Source: an uncultured Aquimarina sp.
GTDB lineage: Bacteria > Bacteroidota > Bacteroidia > Flavobacteriales > Flavobacteriaceae
Assembly: GCA_947498935.1 (NCBI GenBank)
Contig: CANMMM010000007.1
Location: 159,954-223,953, forward strand
Direction of reading: 5' to 3'
Length of the DNA stretch: 64,000 bases
Each line of letters starts with the position of its first letter. The stretch's first letter is position 1. A program made the position numbers and the translations under genes. Below are positions 35,508-42,705 of the stretch, piece by piece. The notes beneath the pieces were generated by a model, which did no database searches, was not told where the DNA came from, and saw only the letters and a program-made list of their open reading frames with translations.

Positions 35508-35726
35508 ATGAAAAGAAGTGAAGCAAAGAAAATCATAAAAAAATCTAAGGTATCCGAGTATATAAATTCTGATGTATTTGAATATTTAGATGCAGAAATT
35601 AATCATTTGTTAGAAGAACAAGTGAAACATGAAAAAAAACGAGTTAAAAACCTAATATCCAAAAAATTCAATAATGATTACTCTTTGGCAGCTAATTATT
35701 TTAATACAGTTACTGATTTTAGTTAA
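35508..35726 (+). CDS. Small helical protein convergent with the regulator (copy 1)
   Basis: 72 residues, charged and mostly helical (MKRSEAKKIIKKSKVSEYIN...HEKKRVKNLISKKF). It ends 4 bp before the stop of the HTH gene, facing it. The other module has a 70-residue gene in the same place and orientation, but I see no clear sequence similarity between the two. Confidence 0.55.
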   Translation: MKRSEAKKIIKKSKVSEYINSDVFEYLDAEINHLLEEQVKHEKKRVKNLISKKFNNDYSLAANYFNTVTDFS

Positions 35727-35730
35727 GGAA

Positions 35731-36102
35731 TTAACTATTCAAAAATTCTCTTAATGTTTCAGAATTTTGAGAAACTTCAAAGAGCTTTTTAGCTACTCTT
35801 TTCTCCACAATATTCTTAATATTAGGATCTTCCATGCAGCGAGATTCGTATTTTACAAAAAAATCAGAAAATTCTTTTACTTTTTCTTCAATATCTATAT
35901 CCCCAACTGTATTGTTAGATTTTCTTTCATAATCTAACTTAAAAATACTTGCTATTTCTCGCTTTTGTAAATCACTTAAACTTTGTCTACTCACAGCCAT
36001 TCGCATAGCAGCTTCTTTTAGTCCAATAGGTATGCCTAATTGAGCAAACGTATAGTTATTAGCATCTTTGATCTTTTTTAATTCTGCGTAGAAATCCATC
36101 AA
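35731..36102 (-). CDS. HTH repressor-like protein of module copy 1
   Basis: 123 residues. The N-terminal ~50 residues (FAQLGIPIGLKEAAMRMAVSRQSLSDLQKREIASIFKLD) look like a small helix-turn-helix; the C-terminal part (EEKVKEFSDFFVKYESRCMEDPNIKNIVEKRVAKKLFEV) has the helical dimer pattern also present in the regulator at 63064. The divergent promoter carries an inverted repeat at 36137-36171, a good operator. Confidence 0.6.
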   Translation of the reverse strand: MMDFYAELKKIKDANNYTFAQLGIPIGLKEAAMRMAVSRQSLSDLQKREIASIFKLDYERKSNNTVGDIDIEEKVKEFSDFFVKYESRCMEDPNIKNIVEKRVAKKLFEVSQNSETLREFLNS

Positions 36103-36136
36103 ACGTTATTTTTTAAAGAAAAAAATTTCTTTATAA

Positions 36137-36171
36137 CGAACAAATTTTCTATATTTGAGAACATTTGTTCG
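36137..36171. promoter_or_regulatory. Inverted repeat around a TATATTTG promoter, module copy 1
   Basis: CGAACAAAT (36137-36145) and ATTTGTTCG (36163-36171) are exact inverse halves around a 17-bp spacer containing the -7 element TATATTTG (36150-36157), directed at the A gene. The HTH protein read in the other direction is the likely ligand. Confidence 0.6.
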
Positions 36172-36310
36172 AATAAAGCAGGTTTTAAAACAAATATATA
36201 GCAATTTACTCTATAGAGAATATCAAGAATAAACTATATAAGCTACCCAACTATAATTTTTAATTGAAATCTCCTGAAAAATTGATGAAATATTATCTAA
36301 TACAATAAAG

Positions 36311-36520
36311 ATGAGAAAACATGAAAGTATTAAGTATCAACGAATGAAGGTTGAAAATTATTTAAAAAGATATAAGCATATTTTCAAGTTAAGAGCCATA
36401 GAAAGAGAAGTTAATTTTCCTATTGGAAAAATTCAAAAATTTATCAATGAAGGTCGAGTTATCGAAGATGATAGGATTCGTATTCTATATAACTTTTTGA
36501 AAAAAAGTAGATTCAAATAA
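36311..36520 (+). CDS. Small basic protein upstream of gene A (copy 1 only)
   Basis: 69 residues, basic (MRKHESIKYQRMKVENYLKRYKHIF...), with a C-terminal segment IGKIQKFINEGRVIEDDRIRILYNFLKK that resembles a small HTH protein. It sits between the operator and gene A, 16 bp before gene A; the other module has no equivalent. Confidence 0.5.
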   Translation: MRKHESIKYQRMKVENYLKRYKHIFKLRAIEREVNFPIGKIQKFINEGRVIEDDRIRILYNFLKKSRFK

Positions 36521-36536
36521 TATATTATACTAAACC

Positions 36537-37082
36537 ATGAAACACTCTAAAACCCCCACCAACCATAGCGCCTATGTACGCGCTATCCTTACAGCATTAC
36601 AATTCGATATTGCGAGCTTCCTAAAACAATTAGAACTGGGCAGTAGTTATGAGACATTGGTCTATCAGTGGATTCGTACCTATTACGAAGCTGAATTCCC
36701 TATAGAACAGGCAGTCGCAGACCTCTATGCACGTAGACTGCAATGGCTAGAACTCTGTGCTACCCATTATCCCACTGTAGCCGAGAAGCTAGAAGCGTAT
36801 CAAAAACGAATTCTACTCCGATTACGTTACCATCCGCTCTATTTCCAAGCCTCCGAAGCGGTATGCAAAACCGCTCAGCAGCAAGTACGTGCTTTAGTCA
36901 AGACACAACTCTATACCCCACAGCAAGTAGAGCAGAAAGTGATCCAGTGGTTACGTAGTGTACACAATGATACGAATGATAATACCCCATCAGCCCCTCC
37001 TGATACGCCCCCCGTAACTTTTAGCGCCATTGCCCGAGCCATGGCGCGGCAGTTTCGGTTATTAGCCAATTGTATCGCATAA
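36537..37082 (+). CDS. Module gene A, copy 1 (helical 181-aa protein, unknown)
   Basis: 181 residues, no signal peptide or membrane segment, strongly helical and noticeably G+C-richer than its neighbours. Conserved parts between the two copies: LQFDIASFLKQL, RTYYEAEFP, ARRLQWLELC, KLEAYQKRILLRLRYHPLY, and a Pro-rich linker SAPPDTPPVTFSAIARAMARQF. By eye it is about 87% identical to the 62214 copy over the full length. I do not recognise the family; it could be a nucleic-acid- or protein-binding adaptor. The last codons are altered because a MITE is inserted at the stop codon. Confidence 0.7.
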   Translation: MKHSKTPTNHSAYVRAILTALQFDIASFLKQLELGSSYETLVYQWIRTYYEAEFPIEQAVADLYARRLQWLELCATHYPTVAEKLEAYQKRILLRLRYHPLYFQASEAVCKTAQQQVRALVKTQLYTPQQVEQKVIQWLRSVHNDTNDNTPSAPPDTPPVTFSAIARAMARQFRLLANCIA

Positions 37083-37242
37083 TACCAGTTATTGTTTGGA
37101 TTTGCTGAAAAGAAAATGAAGATTTTTTTTGTTTCAATAAAGAAGAAAAATCAAGCATAGCAGGGCTACGGTTTATTTTTATTCTGAAATTGAGGCGAAA
37201 AAAGAACATTTTATTACAGTGAATTCAAATGATAAATGGTAT
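37082..37242. mobile_element. MITE-like element, type 3 (161 bp), with empty site in the other module
   Basis: The ends ATACCAGTTATTGTTTG and its imperfect inverse CAAATGATAAATGGTAT (about 20 of 26 positions) frame 161 bp. The centre has GCATAGCAGGGCTACGG, the family core. In the second module, gene A's stop leads directly into the conserved block, with no insert: that is the empty site. Confidence 0.65.
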
Positions 37243-37247
37243 ACAAC

Positions 37248-37420
37248 CTAGCTAGAGGAAGTGCGCCCTTCCGAAGATTGTTTGTCTCCCTTTGTATAGT
37301 GCAGAGAATGTACTTCACCCCAATACACGTTTCTGTGTGTGTCAACCCAATGGCTGAGTACCTTCTTTTGCTTTAACCCGCATCGTACTATGCGAGGGGG
37401 GCAGGCTTTCTTTTGCTTAT
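37248..37420 (+). ncRNA. Conserved 173-nt intergenic block between A and B, copy 1
   Basis: 173 nt with only about 14 differences from the copy at 62037-62209 and no length change. It has the hairpins GGAAG-TGCGCC-CTTCC and CCGCAT-CGTACT-ATGCG, and two TTCTTTTGCTT direct repeats flanking the latter. No open frame is conserved throughout. It may be a structured RNA, a leader of gene B or a recombination site. Confidence 0.5.
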
Positions 37421-37458
37421 TTCAGATTAAAAACACCAATTATTTATCAATTAGCATC

Positions 37459-37938
37459 ATGTACACACATCAAGATAGAATACTCAAACAACTCATCGCT
37501 CAACTCGATGGATTACCCAAACTAGAGGTTTACGACCTATTGTCCATTCTAGAAACGCTCCTACTCCAACATCCATCGCCTATAGCTGCCAATCAATTAC
37601 TCCAACACTATGAGCAGCATATTGTACAAAAACGATCGATACAGAAAACAGGCAAGGGCTGTTTCTACCTCTACGACCGCTGTATGTATCTAAAAATCTA
37701 TAAATACCATAGCTTTAGAGTCCCCAATATATTCTACAGAAACACCCTCTGCTTTAGTCTACCTAAAAAGATACAATGTTACCCCCTCACCAAACAAAAC
37801 ATCCGTAAACACCTCACACATCCCGCTATCCAACCAGCACTCATTACCTTCTTCGCTAAGCACAAACCCAAAGCTCGCAATCCCATTACCAAACGACTGC
37901 TACTGATGGAGGTGTTGGATAGTATTGATCCTGAATAA
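37459..37938 (+). CDS. Module gene B, copy 1 (159-aa protein, unknown)
   Basis: I start at ATG 37459 (MYTHQDRILKQLIAQLDGL); the longer upstream frame runs through the conserved non-coding block. 159 residues, no signal peptide. The N-terminal helix pair PKLEVYDLLSILETLLLQH is followed by a beta-rich segment KGCFYLYDRCMYLKIYKYHSF and a basic C-terminus (KHKPKARNPITKRLLLMEVLDSI). It is clearly homologous to the protein at 61499 (both 159 residues), roughly 55-60% by eye, less conserved than A or the spacer. No known domain. Confidence 0.7.
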   Translation: MYTHQDRILKQLIAQLDGLPKLEVYDLLSILETLLLQHPSPIAANQLLQHYEQHIVQKRSIQKTGKGCFYLYDRCMYLKIYKYHSFRVPNIFYRNTLCFSLPKKIQCYPLTKQNIRKHLTHPAIQPALITFFAKHKPKARNPITKRLLLMEVLDSIDPE

Positions 37939-37965
37939 TGCTCAATTACAATACCTCGTTCTACA

Positions 37966-38112
37966 ATGATTTATTGTGAAATTCCCATAAGTAAAGATCC
38001 CAATATGGTCACGATTAATAATCCCCAAAAGACAGTAAAGCCAATGATAGGGATTGGTATCTTGGCATTATCATGCTTTATGATTGCAGCTTTAGTGGCG
38101 TTCAATTTGTGA
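37966..38112 (+). CDS. Possible small membrane peptide (48 aa)
   Basis: A 48-codon frame (MIYCEIPISKDPNMVTINN..) ending in a hydrophobic helix MIGIGILALSCFMIAALVAF. It begins 27 bp after gene B. No homologue recognised and no strong ribosome binding site, so coding status is uncertain. Confidence 0.35.
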   Translation: MIYCEIPISKDPNMVTINNPQKTVKPMIGIGILALSCFMIAALVAFNL

Positions 38113-38239
38113 TTAGTCACGATTTTTTTTAGGACGATATACTACGGAAGATTCAGCATAAATACAGCACCACTTTTTCTATGGTCACTATTGTTCTCTG
38201 TTCCGCTGTTTACCCCTGATAGTCCATATTTTATCTCTT

Positions 38240-38647
38240 TTAGATTTTACAAATCCTATTCTCTTGGAATTGATAAGCTTTTTTATCAAAACAATCAACC
38301 AAAGCGTACATTGTTGCTATTTTATAATGCTTCCCTTGAGAATCTACTGGGTGATAACTTCCATCTTGAATTTCTATTTTGATTAGATTTTTATCTCCTC
38401 TTAGCTCATAAAAGTAATTAAAAAACTCATTTAGGATTACTTCACTATGAGGTATGTAATCAATATCATTTTTTATTTTAGAATCAAGAATATTCCAAAT
38501 TATTTCATTCTTTTTCTCATTAAACTGTTTGGAAATTTCTAATTCTATATGTCCGTATTTTCCTGTATATTTAACATAAAGACCTCTTCCATATACAGGT
38601 TTTAAATTCCATTCCAGTAATTTTTGTTCTATAGATTCAAATGTCAT
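38240..38647 (-). CDS. Unknown cytoplasmic protein (135 aa), immunity-like
   Basis: 135 residues, no signal peptide. The sequence has alternating strands and helices (GRGLYVKYTGKYGHIELEISKQ, LNEFFNYFYELRGDKNLIKIEIQDGSYHPVDSQG). Such small orphan proteins are frequent near toxin loci, but I have no family assignment. It is transcribed on the minus strand, between the first A-B module and the group II intron remnant. Confidence 0.6.
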   Translation of the reverse strand: MTFESIEQKLLEWNLKPVYGRGLYVKYTGKYGHIELEISKQFNEKKNEIIWNILDSKIKNDIDYIPHSEVILNEFFNYFYELRGDKNLIKIEIQDGSYHPVDSQGKHYKIATMYALVDCFDKKAYQFQENRICKI

Positions 38648-38671
38648 TGTGTTTTTATTCAGAATTGGCTA

Positions 38672-39265
38672 GTAGAGTAGAGCCTGATAGTCCTACCTGT
38701 TAATATCTGTTTAAAGATAGTAATATTTAGGACTATCAGCACCCCCCTTCATCAAACCGTTATTCCATCACGCCAGCTGTCTCAAAGCAGTGCTTTGAAC
38801 TCCCTCATACGGCTTACCGATAGTATTCTTCATTGCGCTTTCGAAAGAGTTTTCAAGCGAGCATACTTCTCTATGTCCAATAGTTTATATAACTTAATCA
38901 GAATTTCGTAATACTTATATCAGTCTGTTTAGCATTGCCAGTGCTTGTTGTAAAGATCTCCCACGTTCCGTGAGTATCCATCTAAATCACTCCATCCCTA
39001 TGACTCCGGCAGTTCTACAATATTCAAATGACTGTTAATCCTATTGTAGTAGCAGGGTTCGATGACTGTCAAAACTCTCCTCAAACTACGGGTACACGTA
39101 TCGAAGCTACTTTGGGTTCATGCTTGCGCATTACGGATTGATTATTTGTCCTGTAGAGCTTCAGAAACAGCATCACTACTACAACTGTCTACATTCCTTC
39201 AGAGTGAACAGTCAATTACTCTGGTGGGATTCTCACCCACTGGATCACCACAGCTTGCGTGGCAC
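38672..39265 (-). mobile_element. ORF-less group II intron remnant
   Basis: Read on the minus strand it begins GTGCCACGCAAGCTGTGG (39265) and continues with GGTGAGAATCCCACC, GCCGGAGTCATAGGG and CACGGAACGTGGGAGATC, all characteristic of group II domain I-IV sequences. Near the 3' end come AAGCCGTATGAGGG and AACGGTTTGATGAAGGGGGG (domain V-like, with a loop insertion) and a hairpin TGATAGTCCTA...TAGGACTATCA for domain VI. There is no reverse-transcriptase/maturase frame, so it is non-autonomous or degenerate. Confidence 0.65.
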
Positions 39266-39269
39266 ACTA

Positions 39270-39425
39270 ATGTTTAATATATGTGTCTTAGCAGGGCAAA
39301 ATGTTACCTTGCTTTTCGATTTTTTTTCACAGTGATTGCTAATTTCTCCATTATTCAAGCATTGCGCCTTCATAAATATACAACTACCATTCGATTGATC
39401 ACTTAGCTGCTATGGCATATATATG
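39270..39425 (+). repeat. ~155-bp repeat shared with 41078-41222
   Basis: ATATATGTGTCTTAGCAGGG and CAAAATGTTACC match the other copy, and the right part (TTGATCACTTAGCTGCTATG) also matches. It begins directly at the 5' boundary of the intron remnant. Confidence 0.6.
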
Positions 39426-39449
39426 TTGTTACATAGTTTTATTCAATTT

Positions 39450-40007
39450 TCAATATACTTTGAACCACCCAAATCGGTCAATCATAATCGGATACAAAAC
39501 TGGATTATATTTCGTATATTTATGATACTTTTTTCTATAATAATTTAAAGAATCACTTCTAACTGCTTTAATAACATCCATCTGTAATTTTGCATCAAAG
39601 TGTATGATCCCAGAAAATAGAGGGAGTTTTGTCCAATTAGATTTTTCGTCTACAATTATTTCAGAGTGGTAAATTTCTTTTCGTTTTAAGCTTTGTTCAG
39701 GTACTTTTATTGGAATTCTTCGGTTTTTTCTCAGATTGATACTTTGACCATTAGAGGTGATATTTACAAAAATTATGTACGATGAATTGACATATTCTTT
39801 TAATTCCAGGTTAAGTTTTTGATTTTCGTTAACTTCAAAATCTTCTCTTGAAAAACCTATTTCCGTTTCATTCTTCCCTTTTATTACTTTCCAACTAATC
39901 GTATCCAGATTAAATATTTGAGATTCCAGACCTTCTATTTTGATAGTGTCTTGTCCGTAAAATTGGAATTGTACGAGTATAATAAAAGTTAGTAGTAAAT
40001 TTTTCAT
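39450..40007 (-). CDS. Secreted protein of unknown function (185 aa)
   Basis: I start at ATG 40007 to give the signal peptide MKNLLLTFIILVQFQFYGQ; the longer frame adds 15 residues. The mature part has beta-rich sequence (WKVIKGKNETEIGFSREDFEVNENQKLNLELKEYV) and a basic, Tyr-rich end (NYYRKKYHKYTKYNPVLYPIMIDRF). No family recognised. It is in the accessory stretch next to an lspA-like gene. Confidence 0.65.
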   Translation of the reverse strand: MKNLLLTFIILVQFQFYGQDTIKIEGLESQIFNLDTISWKVIKGKNETEIGFSREDFEVNENQKLNLELKEYVNSSYIIFVNITSNGQSINLRKNRRIPIKVPEQSLKRKEIYHSEIIVDEKSNWTKLPLFSGIIHFDAKLQMDVIKAVRSDSLNYYRKKYHKYTKYNPVLYPIMIDRFGWFKVY

Positions 40008-40176
40008 AATTATGTACAACGCCAAATATATGAATCGGAGCAAGGCAAACACACCTTACCCAATTGATTTATCTGGGCATTTTTATTTCTTTTTAAACTT
40101 ATAAAAATCTAGCGCCATTGCAAAAAGGAAATGACCTTTCGATCTAACGCTAAATTGCTCTGATTTCATATAAATG

Positions 40177-40695
40177 TTACAAGCTGGCTTTTCTACGTCC
40201 ATTTTTATTCAATTCCAGAATTAGTGTATTTAACAATATGAAAAGAGTTCCGATTACAACAGAAACATCTGCCATATTGAAAATTCCAGTGTGTAAAAAT
40301 CCATACTCCAAATACATAAAATCCGTTACTGAGTTGAATAATATTCTATCATATATATTTCCAATTCCGCCTCCAATAATAAAGGAAAATCCAATCAGAT
40401 TAAGTTTCGAAATTTTAGTTTCTTTAATGATATAAATAAACATAAAAAAAAGAACTAGTAGAGGTAGAACCTGTAGAAAAATAATCTTTAAGTTAGGAGT
40501 TAGGTTTTCTCCCAAACTCAGAGCCGCTCCAGTATTCTCAACTTTGGTCAGAATAAAGTTGTCACCAATCACTTTTATAGTTTCATTTTTAGAAATTTCC
40601 TCTCTAACCTTTTCTTTAGTAATCTGATCACAGCTTATATTACTTAAAATTATTACTAAAGAAACAAATATTTTAATCAGTCTTTTTACTTTCAT
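40177..40695 (-). CDS. Lipoprotein signal peptidase-like protein
   Basis: From ATG 40695 (MKVKRLIKIFVSLVIILSN) the protein has 172 residues and four membrane helices, as LspA does. Conserved motifs are DQITKEKV, NTGAALSLG, GGGIGNIYDRI (the GNxxDR Asp is catalytic) and FNMADVSVVIG (the second Asp). LspA cleaves prolipoprotein signal peptides after lipid attachment. In an accessory, repeat-flanked setting it is likely an additional copy; a 56-residue Cys-rich lipoprotein gene lies just upstream. The genome's housekeeping lspA is not visible in this window. Confidence 0.85.
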   Translation of the reverse strand: MKVKRLIKIFVSLVIILSNISCDQITKEKVREEISKNETIKVIGDNFILTKVENTGAALSLGENLTPNLKIIFLQVLPLLVLFFMFIYIIKETKISKLNLIGFSFIIGGGIGNIYDRILFNSVTDFMYLEYGFLHTGIFNMADVSVVIGTLFILLNTLILELNKNGRRKASL

Positions 40696-40740
40696 AGCTT
40701 TACTTTTTCTGCTTGCTTGTAACAATCAAATATATATACT

Positions 40741-40820
40741 AAAAGTAGCTATATTTCCCTTATCTGTCTAGTTATCCAAAAATTTTAATTGTTTCTAAGT
40801 CATACAACATAAAACGCATT
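40741..40820 (-). repeat. 75-bp flank shared with 33827-33902
   Basis: GTAGCTATATTTCCCTTATC and TTTTAATTGTTTCTAAGTCA are present in both copies. Here it lies between the lspA-like gene and the small Cys-rich lipoprotein. Confidence 0.7.
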
Positions 40821-40847
40821 AAACCTTTATAATCGATTACAATTCAT

Positions 40848-41018
40848 TTAGAAACAAGTACCTGGAACTGGTCTTTCTATACAGTTTCCGTCTCCAAAAC
40901 ATACGGTTTCAGTTTCACATCCTGCTTCATCATCATTCGTACAAGCTGTAAAATTGGACATTAAAACTAAAAAAAGTACGTATTTTAATTTTACAGCTAA
41001 TTTTAAGTATTTCTTCAT
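40848..41018 (-). CDS. Small Cys-rich lipoprotein (56 aa)
   Basis: Reads MKKYLKLAVKLKYVLFLVLM, then SNFTACTNDDEAGCETET and VCFGDGNCIERPVPGTCF. A lipobox-like NFTAC is followed by five more cysteines in the 30-residue tail, suggesting disulfide bonds. It has no known family. It lies 150 bp upstream of the lspA-like gene on the same strand and could be one of its substrates. Confidence 0.6.
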   Translation of the reverse strand: MKKYLKLAVKLKYVLFLVLMSNFTACTNDDEAGCETETVCFGDGNCIERPVPGTCF

Positions 41019-41077
41019 AATGATTTGTTTTTAAATGGTTTGGCTATGGAGAATGAATATCAACATTCTATATATAT

Positions 41078-41222
41078 GTGTCATAATAGGGCAAAATGTT
41101 ACCCTAATTTTCGATATTTTCTGAATGGTGGTGGCTATTTCCCCATTAAGTAAGCACCTTGTCTTTGCTAAAACACGCTAACCAAATCAATTGATCACTA
41201 AACTGCTATGATCACATATACC
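41078..41222 (+). repeat. ~145-bp repeat shared with 39270-39425
   Basis: TATATATGTGTCATAATAGGG and CAAAATGTTACCCTAA, then TTGATCACTAAACTGCTATG near the right end match the other copy in order. Confidence 0.6.
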
Positions 41223-41334
41223 CTATTAAACGAACTGTAGACGACCAATATTGGGGTTGTAAAATCATCCACAACCATTGTACTACACGATGTACATAGC
41301 CTAGTATACTGACACATATCTAGAACTGTTTTCT

Positions 41335-41424
41335 GCGTTAGGGATAGCAGCGGCATCCTTTTTTGGTTTCCTTTAAAAAACCAAAAAAGATATAGCGGAT
41401 AGCCCGACCCTTGTGGTAACGCCC
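41335..41424 (-). repeat. Dispersed GGGCGTTACC element, copy 5 (A-rich insert type)
   Basis: 90 bp, reverse orientation. The interior GGTTTCC-TTTAAAAAACC forms its own short inverted repeat between GCGGCATCC and TAGCGGATAGCC. Confidence 0.85.
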
Positions 41425-41479
41425 TTATGAACAACATCACTACTTTTATACAATAGCAGAACTACACATCCATTTAGAA

Positions 41480-41561
41480 CACTGCTATGCAACGAAAAAA
41501 GTACTGCATCGGGGCGCAAAATCTTAGATATTCAATAAAATCGAAAAAAGTGTAAACCCTT
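41480..41561. mobile_element. MITE-like fragment, right half
   Basis: CACTGCTATGCAACGAAAAA and AAAATCGAAAAAAGTGTAAA correspond to the right half of the 42521 element; the left half and right terminus are missing. Confidence 0.6.
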
Positions 41562-41639
41562 TTGTATTTTAGTGGGTACATCTATTGGTACTCCGATACC
41601 ACAGATACTCATAATCGCTAAAAAAACAGAACACTAGCT

Positions 41640-42428
41640 ATGCCTTACCTCGCGTCCATCGATATTGATACCGATAGAACACACCCCTATCCGTATAATG
41701 TACCTGCGATACGATTTGCCAAAAAAATCGACCTTTCTAATCCAATCACCTTTATCATCGGAGAGAATGGTACGGGTAAGTCTACCTTATTAGAGACTAT
41801 CGCATACCGATTGCAATTACCGCATATGGATGGATATGGCTATGCCAAAAAGTGTTTTGACGCGGCGAGAACACTCACCCCCTCCGTAGTATTGGATTGG
41901 AACATTGAGCGATCGGTTGGTTTTTTCTTTAGAGCCGAAGACTTTGGTGATTACCTAAACAGCGTGCATAGAACCGATGCCTCTCTCCAAGAACAAATGG
42001 GAGATCTAGGTACTGAGGTACCCAAACATATCATCCAGCAGATGAAAGACAGTGCCAATCATCAATTGCACAGCGTACGCAGGAATTACGGACAGGAATT
42101 GACCTCTTTTTCGCATGGCGAGGCCTATATGCATATCCTCAAACAGATGGTAAACCAACGCGGCATTTACCTACTCGATGAACCCGAAGCTTCCTTATCA
42201 CCTGCGAAACAACTGGCATTGATTTATTTTTTACAAGCGCATCTGCAAAACTTTAATTCTCAGTTTATCATCGCTACCCACTCCCCCATGCTCATGGCGT
42301 ATCCTGATGCTGCTATCTATGAGGTCACAGACAGTGCTATGCAACTGACCGCTTTAGAGGCAACGGATCATTATAGCATTACCAAATCATTTTTAAACCA
42401 TCCTGCTTCTTTCTTACGACACCTGTAA
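41640..42428 (+). CDS. Single-domain ABC-type AAA ATPase
   Basis: 262 residues. Walker A IIGENGTGKSTLL (about 38-50), ABC signature-like SFSHGEAYMHIL (about 158-169), Walker B GIYLLDEPEASLSP (about 178-191) and the switch-His IATHSPMLM (about 220-228) are in order. No transmembrane part. The family (COG3910-like) has uncharacterised ATPases; some are partners of toxins or nucleases, but no such partner is next to it. It lies between two repeat/MITE elements. Confidence 0.85.
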   Translation: MPYLASIDIDTDRTHPYPYNVPAIRFAKKIDLSNPITFIIGENGTGKSTLLETIAYRLQLPHMDGYGYAKKCFDAARTLTPSVVLDWNIERSVGFFFRAEDFGDYLNSVHRTDASLQEQMGDLGTEVPKHIIQQMKDSANHQLHSVRRNYGQELTSFSHGEAYMHILKQMVNQRGIYLLDEPEASLSPAKQLALIYFLQAHLQNFNSQFIIATHSPMLMAYPDAAIYEVTDSAMQLTALEATDHYSITKSFLNHPASFLRHL

Positions 42429-42520
42429 CACCAATATAGTTGTACTTTTTTAGCAGAAACCGACCATTGATTTACTAATAATTTATCCCCGTAATTTAGG
42501 AACATTAGTACCTTTACATA

Positions 42521-42682
42521 GAAGTGGTTTACACTTTTTATAATTGGCTATAAAAACGATCTTTTTGCACCCAAATTTTGCAATTTTTGAGTTCCATGGC
42601 GCTGCTATGCAACAAAAAAATTACTTCATTTGGTCACAAAATCTTCGATTTTCGCTAAAATCGAAAAAGTGTAAACCACTTC
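42521..42682. mobile_element. MITE-like element, type 1, full length (162 bp)
   Basis: Ends GAAGTGGTTTACACTTTTT and AAAAAGTGTAAACCACTTC are perfect inverted repeats; the core TTCCATGGCGCTGCTATGCA lies in the middle. It ends 23 bp before the sulfatase start codon and must carry or displace part of that promoter. Confidence 0.8.
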
Positions 42683-42705
42683 ATAAACTTTAACAAACCA
42701 ATTAC

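Noticed and set aside
37339..37458. Extension of gene B upstream (peptide with NPHRTMRGGQAFFCL)
   Set aside because: The frame crosses the conserved non-coding block; copy 2 has a stop in the same frame before gene B.
39062..39335. Two overlapping plus-strand frames of 71 codons
   Set aside because: They are reverse-strand readings of the group II intron sequence.
40050..40176. attC-type integron site after the lspA-like gene (GCGTTAGAT)
   Set aside because: Only one half-site fits; no integrase or second site in the window.
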